A stretch of 64,000 nt of DNA from Hemibagrus wyckioides (taxonomy: Eukaryota; Chordata; Actinopteri; Siluriformes; Bagridae): NCBI RefSeq assembly GCF_019097595.1, contig NC_080723.1, positions 9,836,511 to 9,900,510 on the forward strand, read 5' to 3'. Position 1 is the stretch's first letter. Each line of letters begins with the position of its first letter. The notes under the pieces were generated by a model. That model was given only the letters and a program-made list of their open reading frames with translations. It searched no databases and was not told where the DNA came from. Position numbers and translations under genes: made by a program. Shown here in pieces: positions 29,611-42,840 of this stretch.

Positions 29611-32351
29611 TTAATAATAATAAATCAATATTTCCAAATACAAAGAATTCTCACTGAAGCACAAGTATTACACTTCACTTTGCTGTCTGAAAACCTCCAG
29701 GCTTCAGATTCAACCGTTTCTTTCAGAGGTCAAGTCCTTATTTACATACTCTAACTGTAGAACAGGTTAGAGATCATCTTTAGCTCTTTTTTCCTTTCCT
29801 GTGAAAGTTTCATACCAGCTCAGATTTGACTAGATTGAGCTTGCAGGGAGTTAATCCTGGGAATGCTGGGAGGACGGGATGCCACTTGATTGCAGAAAAC
29901 ACTTTAAGATTTGTTCTGTGTAGACATTTAGCAAAATACCAAAAACAGCTTTCCAGTGTATGTACTGTTCTTCAAAATAACTCTGAGGCACAGAATACTT
30001 AAAAGTTAACTGTTATAGTTAGCATACATCTAATTATCATTATACTATACTATAATAATGAAAAGTTAGGGATGTTTATATTGAATATGCAACTTCACTA
30101 AGTTTTTCCGATCGCCTATTCAACTAGTATGTGGACTATCATGTTTTGTTCTCACCTAATTTAATGCTGACTTAAATAAAGATTTCAAGCTTCTGTGAGT
30201 GTATAAAGAGAGGGAATGGAAAGAGATAACAAAAATAAGTGGACAAATGAATATTTAGCACATGCAGAAGGTTCTAGACTACAACCTCCACTAATCCCAT
30301 CCCCACAAAATCACTTTTCCATGTGATCCATTCAAGGTGTTGTAGCATAGAACATCAAGAGATGTTCTGAAGCTTGGCTAAAGCTTTGGGATAATTTAGG
30401 GCTACCCCTGTAATAAAAAAGCACACAACATGATTGTTCATAGTCGAAATCATGTTCCTAGACTTGCATGTCTTAGTCTGAGCTTTGCTCTTCCCCATGG
30501 TGGTGGGGGTTGCACCATCAACATGCATCTTCTACAAAGCACAGCTTAGTAAAATGTCTAGTGTTTGGAATCAGGCTAGCTGCTAGCAAACGTTTAGCTC
30601 ACCCATAACCTACACTCGTTATCTGTGACCTTCTGATGCTTATACTCATGAGGAGACTGAAAATTGAAAAACGTAAAAGATCAGACCATGTGACCTTCTT
30701 GATGTTCCAAGGTTCTCTTGCAATCCTTACATACCTGTTATTGTCAATTTCAACAAGTAGACAAGGTTTGAAACCTTCATTAAAATTTTCTGTCTTATGC
30801 CACAGTAGCCTTTTATTCAATTTGGACCAGACAGGAAAGAGATGCTTCAATCCTGGTGTCTGGTTATAACGATTTGATCAGATCTGACCAGCCCTTAGGT
30901 CTTCATGCCAGCCCATTTCTGCTGAATCCAACACGCTGACTACGAGAACTGACTATTTTCTTACCAACTTCCTTTTTACTTCCTTACACAAACAAGCCAA
31001 TCATTTATCAGGAAACACTTTCCCTACTTTGCTGAACCAAACATTTTGCATAAAATTTAAATGGAAATTAAATTCACCTCTGAACAACAATCATTTTAAA
31101 GTTTCAGAACTAAGGTTAGAAAATGTAACAGCTACAAAATAAAAATATATATAATAATAAAAATATCATTATATTTAAGATTTTAAGTATTCTATGTTTT
31201 TTTTATTTAAACTGGACAAAAGATTTGAAAGCTGTTCTTTGTGGTTTTGCTGAATGTCTGAATTGTGTGTCTTCTGTAACTGAACTAAATCATTCATCAT
31301 TTGCTTTCCACAACAGACATTAATTAAACAAATAAATTAATTAATTAATTAAAACCTATAATTTACGCATCATTAATATAATTACAGTAGAATGCTATCT
31401 ATAATCACTTAATATAATAAGAAATAAAAGATGTGTTGCAGAAACATGGTACATGTCAAAGTAGGAAAAAAAAAAAAAATAGGTCATTAACCTGAAAATA
31501 ACCAGCAGCTGATTTACTTGAAACAGTGTGGTTGGTGTATAAATTAGGTCCCATAACCATAAAAACCCAAACCAAACCAAAGATGAATCTGAAGCTTGAA
31601 GGTTTTCAAACAGCACAGTGATACTGAGTAACATGCACTGAGTAACATGCACAGCTCCACAACTCCACTAAACGTTCCTCTGGGTGAGGACAGAGAAGCA
31701 GAGACGCTCGTGGTGTCCATGCCAGAGTGTCCACATAACTATGTAGTGTGGCCAGCTTCTACTACAGGAACCTGTGCTACCCTGGCCTGATCATCTATTA
31801 TTTATCCATGAAAGTGAATTGAAATTAAAAAGGGAAAATTAAAGTGTCCAGAGAATATATAAATAAAATATAATAAAATAAATCAGGTCTTTTTCCAGCT
31901 TTAATGCCATACAGCAACCAATCAATATTTAAAAGAAAAACAAACCGAACCTTACCAAACTAGCTTTAAGTGTTAACAAAAAGTCTAAATTATTAAATTG
32001 TTAAGAAATTTTGCTTGTGTTGTCACTTCATTCACTCAGGTTGGTTTTCTAGTTATAATAGTAATATAATGAGCTGAGAGAGGGTTACAACAAGACAAGG
32101 CTTTGCTACAGAACCATCAAGAGCTTTATGTTCATGAGTTCATGTTCATTAACCTCAACTGTCATGGGCACCTCATCAATCACAACCTTTCTTTTTTTTT
32201 ATCACAAATAATGATGAAACGTGTATAATATGAAGGGAGATAGAAAAGGACAACTTTTAAAAATTACAGAAGATTATTTTGAGAAGCTGTAACGTAAACA
32301 TTTCCGTTTACTAACATGGGAATAGGCGGGGTTTAAGAGTACCGCAGCCAG

Positions 32352-32363
32352 CCACTAGAGGGA
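32352..32363 (+). promoter_or_regulatory. predicted CTCF site
   Basis: CCACTAGAGGGAG matches the CTCF core. Motif-based only. Confidence 0.35.
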
Positions 32364-32456
32364 GACATTTTGGATGTATTTATATGCAGTCGTTGGGCGG
32401 AGCACATGGTATAGATGCTGTGAAATATACGTATGGTTGATGTATGATTCTTACCA

Positions 32457-32489
<33 letters not shown>

Positions 32490-33340
32490 TTATAAGGCTG
32501 GATCACTTACCTGCTGTCTGTTGTTGAACTGATGACAAGATGCTTCATAAAAGAATGATTACATTATTAATTATTATTACATTATCAATATTACAATATT
32601 TAAAGGCAAAAATATATTTAAAATAGAAAGTGAAACACTTCATTATTAAAATAATGCACAAATTTGAGGACGTTTATTTTCGAGTTTAAATGGACTTCAT
32701 GGGGTACATTAAAATATAAGTGATTAACATATGAGAATTCCTTTTGTATATCTTTAAATATATTTTATATCTGGAGGTTTTAAACATTTTTTGGGGGGGA
32801 ATAATATCAAAGTTTGCTGCAGGCACAAATGCATGTAGATTTTTTAAAAATTATTTTTCTTTGGTAATAAAAAAGAAATAATGATCAAATTTCTGAACTT
32901 TAATATTATTTTGAAAAGACAAGGAAACAATTCGAGACATTTCTTTATTTAAAGAGTTATATTTTAACATCAATATACCATATCTATTACACTTCCATGC
33001 ACTGCAAAATGACTTCTTTTTTTTTTTTTTAAATTTCATTGTTCACAAACAGAATATAGACTCAAGCCTAAATAAAATATTGCTTCTCTAGTGGTTGATT
33101 TGGCACAGGATGAAACTGAGTGCTGTGTACAACAGAGTTAGTCATGAAACCTCAAACACTGCACTGAGATAACGCTAATCATCTAGGCTACATTAATAAA
33201 AACTTGAACCTGGTTAGTTGTATACTATTTCTAGACATGTCTTTGAACAGACTCTTGCCTGGATGTGAGGAACATGTAGTAAGATTTTTGCCTTTATCTG
33301 AATGTGAATGTTGAATGGATTTCTGCTGAATGAAAGAAAT

Positions 33341-33346
33341 TTTATT
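33341..33346 (-). terminator. candidate syt12 polyadenylation signal
   Basis: TTTATT reads AATAAA on the minus strand, about 900 bases past the syt12 stop. No nearer canonical signal was found. Confidence 0.3.
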
Positions 33347-33400
33347 GCCAAACTCCTCGTAGTAGTCAGTAGTCAGTAACAGTTGGAGGCAGGATGTCTT

Positions 33401-33432
<32 letters not shown>

Positions 33433-33839
33433 TTTTTTTTTAAACAAATCTCTCTAGACAGAATGCATAAAAATCAACAAATCAAAACTGCAGAAACTCA
33501 ACAAACACTTCCAACAGGTGATTAACAACGCCCAGAATAAATTTCCAAAATGCAGGCAAACCCAGGGACGAAGGTGTGAACTAAAATATAATATCAAATA
33601 TATAATTCATGTTTAATGCGTTCACTTTCACCGTGATACAACACAGAGCTTGTCTCTCTTACGAGCAGAAAGGCTCCGATGGACGGGACGGGAATGTGAA
33701 TTTAACAAGAATGAATTTGTACACTCTTTGAACTACTGCACTCTCACAAAGAAGTGGTTAAAGTTCTCTCCATCATACATACAGATGTGTTCTATTGCTT
33801 TTTACTGAGCATAAAAATATAAAACCACACAGAACACAG

Positions 33840-33840
33840 A

Positions 33841-33897
<57 letters not shown>
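33840..33897. repeat. (ATA)n microsatellite in putative syt12 3' UTR
   Basis: About 19 perfect units, roughly 350 bases past the stop codon. Confidence 0.95.
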
Positions 33898-34245
33898 TTG
33901 TAGGTATTAGAATGTGGCTGCACTTACTCCTTACTCCACAACTGAACAAATGACTACAACTCAGTGTTGACTGGCCCTCAATGGGGTCAGCCACCCTGTT
34001 ATAACTGCTACAAATGAAGACAGATTTAACCTGGATAAAAGGACCTGGGAATTAAAGCAGAGACAGGCAGAGTCTCTCTCAGAGTCTTTCCTTTTACAAT
34101 CTGCTCCGTGGCTCTGGCTGTGCAACTGCTTTAAGAAGATACTGTTTTTTTCCTGAATAACGATGACCTCTTGATGAAGTCTTGATGATTGGGTCACGGA
34201 GACAGTAGGCACCATGCAGGTGGGATCAGGAGGGCAGGAATCAGA

Positions 34246-37228
34246 TTAGGTCCTCCGCAGCGGGTGCCACATGGAGACGGGTTTGCGCAGAGTCGCCAGC
34301 ATTTGGTTCCAGTGAGTGATGCCCATGCCGCTTGCCTCTGGCCCGATGATCACATGACCTACGTTTTCACCACGCCCGTCTTCTGTGTTTTCAGCCACTG
34401 TGACTCTTAGAGAGAGGTCCTGTACATAACACAGGCATTACACAAACATTAAAAGACAAAATACCCCAATAAAGATAGTAATAATGTACATATCATAAAA
34501 CAATACCAATACAAGCTGCAGAATAGTGGCGTTCGATAAACAGTTGTTAATCAAAGCTGTATGTCTTTATAAAGAAAGTACACAGATTGTAATGCAGGGT
34601 TTCATCTCTGTCAAAGTTGAAACATACGACAGTGCGATATCTGACATGAAGTGCTACATGGTGTACAAATCTTAAACATGGATGGAAGTAAAATGTCAAT
34701 AATTTTGATATCAACTAATAACATTCATCTATGTGTCATCATGCTGTATCTCCATCATTGAGTATTTGAAAGCTTGGGCATGGAGGAGTTGGTGTTGAAT
34801 CTATAATAAATTCAGATGTTGAGCTAATTTAAGAGTTGCTTAGGAGCTCCTGGTTACACAACTGACTGTATATGACTGTAGAAAGGACATTATTAATAAT
34901 CACACTCTCAGTGTTTATAATGATTTATAATCACACTCTCTGGTGTTTTTAATGATTTATAATCACACTCTCTGGTGTTTTTAATGATTTATAATCACAC
35001 TCTCCGGTGTTTTTAATCATTTATAATCACACTCTCTGGTGTCACCCAAATGAGGATGAGGTTCTCTTTTGAGTCTGGTTCCTCTCAAGGTTTCTTCCTC
35101 ATATCATCTCAGGGAGTTTATCCTCTCGACAGTTATCTCAGGTTTGTTAGGGATTAATACATAAATCATTTTCAATAAATTTAAATATAAGTCTGATATT
35201 AATCTCGAACTTTTGTTTAATATTAATATTGAACTTTCTGTTCCATATTTCATATGTTCTGTGAAGCTGCTTTGAGACAATGTCCATTGTTAAAAGCGCT
35301 ATACAAATAAAATTGAATTGAATTAAATCTAATAAAGATGGAAATGTTGCCTGTTTAGCAGGAGGGATGATATTTGTTCTTTGTTTCTCAAATACATGAA
35401 GTATACAGTCAGTGTGTTGTTACTGAGCCTTTATTCGTTGATTGTCTCTTTTTTTATATAATGCTTCTGGTTTTCTTGACCTGGTTTTGTCAGCCTTACT
35501 CCTAACAGTCTGTTGATCTCCTGACCTGCGTCTGTTGTTTTTGACCTTAATCACTTTGGATCCTGTGCCAGTGTTTTTTGTTTTTGTTTGTTTGTTTGTT
35601 TTGTACAAAAAAGATATAAAAACATATCCTTACAAACATCGACTATGGAAATACAATTAAGTAACCTTATATTTATCATTACCCTTGTTTTTCTCCACCA
35701 TTATCCTCAATGCTAACAATAGTAGAATAGATAAATAAATAATTCAATTCAATTTATTTGTATAGCCCTTTTAACAATGGACATTGTCTCCAAGCAGCTT
35801 TACAGAAGTACAGAAACAGAGAAGGACACAAAATTATAAAATTTAAATTAAAGTTACTATTTTATCTCTGTTTTATCCCTATTAATTAGTAAGTTAAGTG
35901 AAACTCCACCAATTTTTTGTTTCTTCCATGAACAGGCAATACATCATTTGAGCAACGGACGTAAATTTTGTGAAATTTCAAAGTCTTCTGGATAAATGTT
36001 CAAAATACACACTTTAGGGGTGAGGTGTGCCCTGTGCCATATCTTTAATAAATTGTGTCTGTCTCAGCCCCTCTCCCATGACAAAAATCTCTGCATCCAA
36101 CGTATTAATTAATTAAGAATGTATTAATAATCCGTCCTATGTGTTATCTCTTACCTGAAGCACGACGGCAGGCACAGAGAAGATCATAGCCTCATTGAAG
36201 ATGGGGTTAGTATCATCTCTCTTTATGGAGGTTTTCTTCTTACTGATCTTCCTTCCATCTTGGAGGAGGTACACCTTCACAAACGGATCTGTTCGAATCC
36301 GCATTAAGTTAGAAAAACAGGAAAGGAAGAAATACAGACAAGAAAGTTGGAGTAAAAACCATGCTGACCTGCTGTGGTTTTGCCGTTAGTCCAGACCAGG
36401 TTCTTCGCTTTAGCCACCACCACTGTGAGGCGCTCTGCGGTGGGAAGGTAACTGAGGGAGAGCAGAATCTCTCCAACAGCATCCACGGCCTGTAGAACCA
36501 AGACACAACCAAATTACAACAACAACAAAAACAACACAGAAACATTATTCTGGAGATGCTGTGTGGGCGTGGCGGAGCGTTCGAGTTCCCAGTTTACCAG
36601 GTGAGCATTATATACAAAATAGTAAATGATTATTTGCTCTAGAAGCTCTGGAGATATTTGAAAATCTTGCAAGACATGATATGATAAAAATCACTCCATT
36701 AAAAGTCAACTACGGACATGGACATTGTGTTTGAATATTAAATCCAATTTATACAAGCCGCAACACTACACACTTTACACTCATTTTACACTAACCGCTC
36801 AGCTCGTGAAGTATGAGTATTAATTTTTGTGTTTGTGTTTTTATTCCCAAGTTTATTAAATATAATATAGAAATGTTTCTGGCAGTTCTAACTTCCTGCC
36901 ATAGTTGGATTTTAACCAACGCCACAGTGTACACTCATACAGTAAAGCAACCGGCTGAAATATGGCTCTGACGTTTGATTGCAGTAGAACCAAAATATTA
37001 TTTTTCTGCCCTCTGTTAGATATCAGTCATAAATCTGGTTATTAACTCTTACTAAAATTAGACTGGAAGCATATCTTTAGTGAGAATTATTATTATTTCT
37101 CATTTGTTTCTTAATTTACTTTTCTTGCATTTTTATAATAATCATCATTGGAAGCAGTGAATGAATAACAGTACTACTCCATGCTAAGGAAATAATAAAC
37201 GCAAATAGATACATAAATTAATTAGTTA

Positions 37229-37283
<55 letters not shown>

Positions 37284-40200
37284 CTGTAGTGTGATGGAAT
37301 AGAAAGGTTCTTGTTTTATTAGCAGATAATTTTGTGAATATTTAATATTTATTACTAGGTGCAAAATTATCTGCCAATAGAACAACAACAACAACAAAAT
37401 AAACCTTGAAATGCAAACAAAATGTCATGTTAAATAGGTTTAATAATCCTGTATTTGGTTAATTATAATCTTATTATTATCTTATTATAATCTTTCAATT
37501 TCTGCTGTTCCAGCTGATCAGCAGCATCAGACGTAATTCCTAAAGCTTATAGCTCTTCTAAAAACATCACTGTGGGATGGAGTATGTTGATGAGGGTTTG
37601 TTGGTCTCATGTGCATCAACACCTTATTAATGTCCTGGAGGTATAGCCAAGCATTGAAAGGCCTTATGGACAAGTCGAGATCAGACATTTTGAGTTCCGC
37701 CTGCCCTGCACTGATGTTCCTTTCGTCCAAGTCCACTCCGAATGCTGAGAAGCGCAGGCTGTACTCCTCCACAGCCACTGCGTCCAGTGGAATAGAAAAA
37801 CGCTCATCAAACAACACGGTGAAGGCGTTGCTCTGAATCTGCAGGAGAGCACACGCTGTTTAGTTGTGATGAAGTTCTACATAAATAATCAGAGAAAATA
37901 AATTTGTAAAAATGAGAGAATGAAATTTAACTTCATCTAAAGTATTTCCTTCTCATAATTTTGTGGAGGTAAGCAGGAATGTGTTGTTATATTGTATGAC
38001 TGCCTAATTTCTGATGTATTAAATGCCATAAAGACCACTGCTTGTTATTCACTGAAGATCATATTTCTACTGCCATAAATCATATATATTTTTTGTATTT
38101 CTATTGTATTTCTTCTTTGTTTTTTTTCTTTTACCAATTCCATGCTTATTTCAGCAGACAATGTAGCTCAAATAAATAAATAAATAAAATCATTAAAGCT
38201 CCATACACAGTTTTTGTTTTACTCACTAAGATTGCAGTGATGTCAAGTGTTTTCTTGAAAATGTACACATCATTTATATACCCTGCAGAAAATGACAGCA
38301 CGTCCTGACGAAACATCTTGAATATAGTCTAATGTGTCTAGAATTTCCTGTTATAAGATTGCAATAAACCAAATATAATTTTAATAATTTTATTTGTCGA
38401 CATTTTTACTCATTTCAAGCTCATTTTCATTGTTTCATTGACAGATAATTTTGTTTAGTCATAAAAAATAAATGGTGAAAATAATCTGCCATTAGAACAA
38501 GCTTAAAATTAGTAAAAATAAATAAATAAATAAAAATCATAAAATTTAAATATAAAATAAAGAAAGAAAGAAAGAAAGAAAGAAAGGCTATAAATATGTT
38601 TAATCTTATATTCAGATTAGTGTAAGCTCCTAAAAGGAAATTCTAGCTAAATGTGACTTTATTCAAGAGATTTCAACGTGCTATGATGCCATTTTTTGCC
38701 ATGTTTTAGAAACTGTGTTAACAGAGACACCTTTGGCACAATATGCCTCGGCACCTTTTCAAACCCCAAGAATTTAGTACGACTGAAAGCAAACTAAACA
38801 GAATGTGTTGTGTGTCAGCAAGAGAAAAGGCATCAGCGCTGCTCTCAGCTTTTTGGAACAACATCAATGCTGAGAGAGGCTGAAGTCAGACACCTTTTTC
38901 CACATCACCAATAAACATTATGCCTGAAACACTAACCTCCTGCTCGGCTGATAGATGCAGTCAGGACCCGTGACATTAAGAATAAGAAGGTGGAAGTGTA
39001 AAACTATTATTTTCATGCACAGGTGATTAAATTGAATAAATTGATAGTTAAAATTAAAAAAAAAAAAATACATGACCAGATTATCAAACAGAAATCAGCT
39101 TTAGCTCATTAAACTGAAGTTTTTATCCAAACTGTCTGAGATTGAGACAGGACACAACTGAGGGCGTGTCCCAAAAATGGAAGCCTAGAAAATCAGTGCA
39201 TTTTTTTTTCAATATAAAAAAATGCTTATTGAACAGAAATCAGCTTTTTCACAATGCCTTTTTGTGAAATCGAGCTTGCATCGAACTTTCATCAGCATCC
39301 AGTAGAAAACCAGAACCCCAGAAAATCAGTTCTGAGTTTTCCAGCACACTGTGACATGTTCTCATCCATATTTATGTGCAAAGAAAAAGAGCATAACAGC
39401 CATTTTGCTTTGGAACCATGCTGAGTATCTGTGCTGATGTCAGCACTATTTCTCTTTCTGTCTTTCGTTTATTCTTTCCTTCTTTCTCTCTCTGACACTA
39501 CTGGCTGAATGAGGTCATTTAGACGTCATCGTAATCCGAATTTTACGGCACTAATACCGTTACTGATGCACCTAGGGAGACACAATTGACTGATGATCAG
39601 CAGGATAATCTGCCTGTTTTTGAGGTTCCTATAGGTTGTGTGTTGGTTGTATCAAGAAAAGCATATGTTGCAGTGCTGCTTAAGGCATAAGGGGGTTAAT
39701 AAAGTTTCAGTTTCTCCACCCAGTTCCTCACCCGTGTGACGCCCACATTGATCTCGTCAGGTAGCAGTGTAACTGTGACGTAGCAACCTGGAAAATTCTC
39801 CTCCTCTTTCTCCATCAGGTCCTTGGCCTGATGCAGGGTGACATGTAACAGCGAGGCTCGTGCTTCGAGCTCCAGCGTCACCTCCAGTTGGCCCACGGTG
39901 ACATCATGGCCGAACGTTTGGGCAATGGATGAAATGGAGCACAGCGAGTCCACCGACGCGGAGCGCTTCATCTCCAGCTCCCGGCTCATCAGCTCCAGAG
40001 GCCCGAGTTCGCGAAAGCCGTCAGGTGTGTCAGCCAGCTGCAGGCTAGGCTTACGGCTCGCAGAGGATGCTCGTCGGTGGTTGGAAGCTGCAACGCACTA
40101 CAAAACAGAGTATATATTTACAAACAAGGGAGGTCCATGGCAGGTTTTTACAGGCTGAATCATTACACACATCAAACGAATGAAGCCTATTACCTTCTGT

Positions 40201-40544
40201 CTGACTTCAGAATAAGAGGTGCCATATTTCTCCTGCAGGTAGCGGTAATTGAAGTTGGGGTATGGTGAGGGAGCAGGGAAAGAGCCAGACCTCCAAAGCT
40301 TCCACAGATTTACTCCTACAATGCCAAGCAGAACCAAAAACCCCAACAGGTAGACACCAACCTCCCAGGCAGGAGGATTGCGGATCACTGACACACACAC
40401 ACACACATATGCACACACACACACACACACAAATCATCCATGAGAAGCCCAATACATCAGTAAGTACATAAATCCCTCTCAGTTACTTTGTCTCTTACCA
40501 CTGACATGGTAGTCAGAGATGTCCTGGCTGTGTGAAGAGGACAT
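34246..40544 (-). CDS. syt12: synaptotagmin-12
   Basis: Synaptotagmin-12 is a Ca2+-independent vesicle membrane protein. Coding exons: 40544-40499, 40387-40194, 40097-39732, 37838-37623, 36489-36369, 36288-36155, 34419-34246. They give 1251 nt and 416 aa (human protein 421). Order: short lumenal N-terminus, one membrane helix at about residues 26-42 followed by NLWKLWRSGSFP, a linker with basophilic kinase-type sites (RRAS, RKPSL), C2A at about 148-270 and C2B at about 278-405. The words AVGEILLSLSYLPTAERLTV and ISKKKTSIKRDD are near-identical to mammalian SYT12. The C2 loops lack the full set of acidic Ca2+ ligands, as is known for this member. The last intron carries LINE tails and a minisatellite. 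A non-coding first exon is likely upstream but was not located. Confidence 0.95.
34900..35040 (+). repeat. ~36-bp minisatellite, about four copies
   Basis: The unit TTTATAATCACACTCTC(T/C)GGTG + TTTTTAATGA repeats head to tail in syt12 intron 6, immediately upstream of an L2-type tail. Confidence 0.85.
35036..35330 (+). mobile_element. L2/CR1-type LINE 3' tail in syt12 intron 6
   Basis: GTGTCACCCAAATGAGGATGAGG, TGGTTCCTCTCAAGG and AGCTGCTTTGAGACAATG followed by AAAGCGCTATACAAATAAA and a GAATTGAATT terminus match the tail of the LINE at 62.55-62.87 kb. Confidence 0.85.
35735..35830 (-). mobile_element. L2/CR1-type LINE 3' tail, reverse copy
   Basis: AATTCAATTCAATTTATTTG at the left, then ACATTGTCTCCAAGCAGCTTTACAG, is the reverse complement of the same tail. 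About 95 bases survive. Confidence 0.8.
36500..37615. other. syt12 intron 4
   Basis: AT-rich intron with an (ATA)n run at 37229-37279. Nothing else is recognised. Confidence 0.5.
37229..37279. repeat. (ATA)n microsatellite
   Basis: About 17 units in syt12 intron 4. Confidence 0.95.
38564..38588. repeat. (AAAG)n microsatellite
   Basis: Six to seven AAAG units, preceded by AAAT units at 38516-38535, in syt12 intron 3. Confidence 0.9.
38776..38972. repeat. unnamed ~195-bp repeat, copy A (syt12 intron 3)
   Basis: Shares long near-identical stretches with 41235-41432, such as GCTGAGAGAGGCTGAA, CAGACACCTTTTTCCACATC and AACCTCCTGCTCGGCTGATAG. Same orientation. No tRNA promoter boxes or terminal repeats were seen. 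Confidence 0.8.
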
Positions 40545-40685
40545 GGTCCCACCGCCTGGAAAGAGAATGAAGAACAGGGAAATTGGAGAGTTAATGAATT
40601 AAAAATGTTTAGTTCGGTTTCTGAGAAGGACAGCAGTCCCAAGTGGGTAGTGTTTACAGGTATGGATATGGGAAATGATACATAT

Positions 40686-40688
40686 GTA

Positions 40689-40727
<39 letters not shown>

Positions 40728-40728
40728 T
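40686..40728. repeat. (TG)n(AG)n microsatellite
   Basis: TG run followed by AG run, seen directly. Confidence 0.9.
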
Positions 40729-41234
40729 CTCCCTTTGACTTGGCAGCGAGGCAAAGAACATTACATCATTTTTCATCTCCACTTTTCAGGGTTTCCACTC
40801 ATTCAAGGGTGACGTCTAAAAACACAACAGAAAGCTGATAAATCCAACCCTTTCTTTAACAAGTCTGTCCTCTGGCTGCCAGAAATGACAGTCAAAATCG
40901 TGTTTCTCTCTTCTGATGCCATGTTTTCTGAGGGAAATGGAGAAACTGTTCCCTAACCCGGTAATCCAAACAGCTTTCTACTTAATGTTTACCTCAACAC
41001 AGCAGATTCATTCAAATGTATTCAAATGAATGAAATAGAAATAACTTGAATGGAAGAAGCTAGAAACATGGTTACAATTCTTAGATTCGCTTGATTGTAA
41101 CCTTAGAAGAGGAAATAACAAACAATTCACTTTATGGAAGCAATTTAACTTCTTTAGATGGAATTGCTGTGATTGAGGAACTCTTCCAGTACAGTGTTAA
41201 TAGACACAAATTGGCACAGTGATGATTTCCAAAT

Positions 41235-41432
41235 TACTGAAAACGACAAATTAAACAGAGTGTGTTGTGCATCAGCAATGGGAAAGATATCAGCACTGCT
41301 CTCAGCTCTTTAGAACAACATCGATGCTGAGAGAGGCTGAACTCAGACACCTTTTTCCACATCACCAATAAGAGTTACGTCTGAAACACTAACCTCCTGC
41401 TCGGCTGATAGATCTGCAGTCAGGACCAGTGA
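41235..41432. repeat. unnamed ~195-bp repeat, copy B (upstream of syt12)
   Basis: Partner of 38776-38972, with a few small indels. Confidence 0.8.
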
Positions 41433-42408
41433 AGTGTTTGTGAGAGTCAGAGACATTAAAGAAACAATTAAGGTGATTGAATCGTAACTAATTTATATAA
41501 TAATGATTTGTACTTTATTATAACCTTCAGCACTGCTCCTGGTGAATCTTATTTTAATACCTTTCCACAGACACAAAGTAAAAGCTAAAAGGTGTTGAAT
41601 GATCTTGCAGTCTCTTTACACAGCTCAGGTGTGTTTGCATGAAAGAGTTTCGAGTTACTGGAGATAATAGGACGTGTCAGGTAACTGTTTGTTCGCCCGT
41701 GTATAGACGGCCCACGTATCCCAGGTGCATCGTCGTGATTAATGACCCAACCCTATTTGGTACAAGTAATATTGGAAAATTAGTGCACATGAAGTTCAGG
41801 GAATAGACACCACTTAATGCAATAAGGTGCTGCAAAAATATGTCCGGTCCTGCTGGCAAAACTGCACTAAAGTGTATTCCAAGCATATACATTTTGTTGA
41901 TCCATGAGTTTGTGCTTTACAAATCAAAACCTTAACCCAGAGAAGAAGAATCAATTGGCTCTTTTACACATTTCAACATTTGTTATTAGCATTGCAATAA
42001 AAAAACAATATTATGTTATAATTTTTTTTTAAATAATGCTAATACTGGTCACTGCTATGTTGAAAAATGTATCCGCAGGAACAGGAATATAAAGGAATAT
42101 AAAGTGATACCTGTGATTTAACCCTGACTCACTCAAATCCATCATAAGAAAACTACATGTATAGAACACCATGCTTCCTCTCTGCACATTTTAATTAAGT
42201 CTAAAACAATCATTTTTCTATTTATGATGTTGGAATTTGTTAAAATCCTATTATTTTGGATTTCTAGAGTTTTGTTCCTAAAAAAGGATTTTTTCATCAG
42301 ACATCAATGAATAAATGAGAGGGATCGTCCTAGTGAGAGAAATGTGAAGCCAAGTCAAACTGGTACTGTTCCAACAGTGACAGCAACTTTAACCATCACA
42401 CCTACTCA

Positions 42409-42416
42409 CTGCTCTC

Positions 42417-42447
<31 letters not shown>

Positions 42448-42609
42448 CACACACTCACTCACTCTCTTTTTCTCACTCTGTAATTCTCTGTCTCTGTCTC
42501 TTCTATATCTTGTTCCCTCCGTCTTGCTCTCTCTCTGAATTTTTGTGTCTTCTCTCTGCTCTGGCTTGTTCTCTCGCTGTATGTCTCTCTCTGGTCCTCT
42601 CTGTCTTTA

Positions 42610-42644
<35 letters not shown>

Positions 42645-42651
42645 CTCTCTC
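42409..42651. repeat. long interrupted (TC)n tract
   Basis: Polypyrimidine plus strand with pure CT blocks at 42411-42448 and 42617-42651. Confidence 0.9.
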
Positions 42652-42840
42652 TTTCGCCCCCCCGAAGTAGCAAGTCGTGAGCATCTATGGGCTCATGTAT
42701 GCGAAAGAAGGCAGAAAGTGCTTTTTCCTCAGAGTGTGTTACTCTGCACTGTGATGCAGCATTAGCTGTCGGCATCTTGCAGGAAGCACATCAGCCGTTA
42801 CTCTTTGTAGCTGTCATATGATAGGAGAAAGCTGTCTTTT
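42613..42840 (-). other. candidate syt12 5' non-coding exon
   Basis: On the minus strand a GACAG|GTAAAG donor follows a non-repetitive, relatively GC-balanced stretch (42660-42840) that stands out from its AT-rich surroundings. It is only a suggestion; the AG-rich repeat at its end makes the donor weak evidence. Confidence 0.15.

Larger units (their letters stand above)
29650..33770. other. gene-free interval between IFITM remnant and syt12
   Basis: No coding exon is recognised. Contents: AT-rich unique sequence, a CA microsatellite (32460-32490), a CTCF-like motif (32352-32363), an isolated consensus splice donor on the minus strand near 32512 and poly-T tracts near 33410-33441. The syt12 3' UTR probably extends into the right end. 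Confidence 0.45.

Noticed and set aside
32505..32560. Possible exon ending at the consensus donor CAG|GTAAGTG on the minus strand near 32512
   Set aside because: Only a donor and a short open stretch are visible, with no acceptor, homology or partner exon.
40098..40430. Start of syt12 at the MCVCVCAYV methionine
   Set aside because: Those residues are translated CA repeat in the intron; the acceptor at 40388 and the upstream exon at 40544-40499 give the family-like N-terminus.
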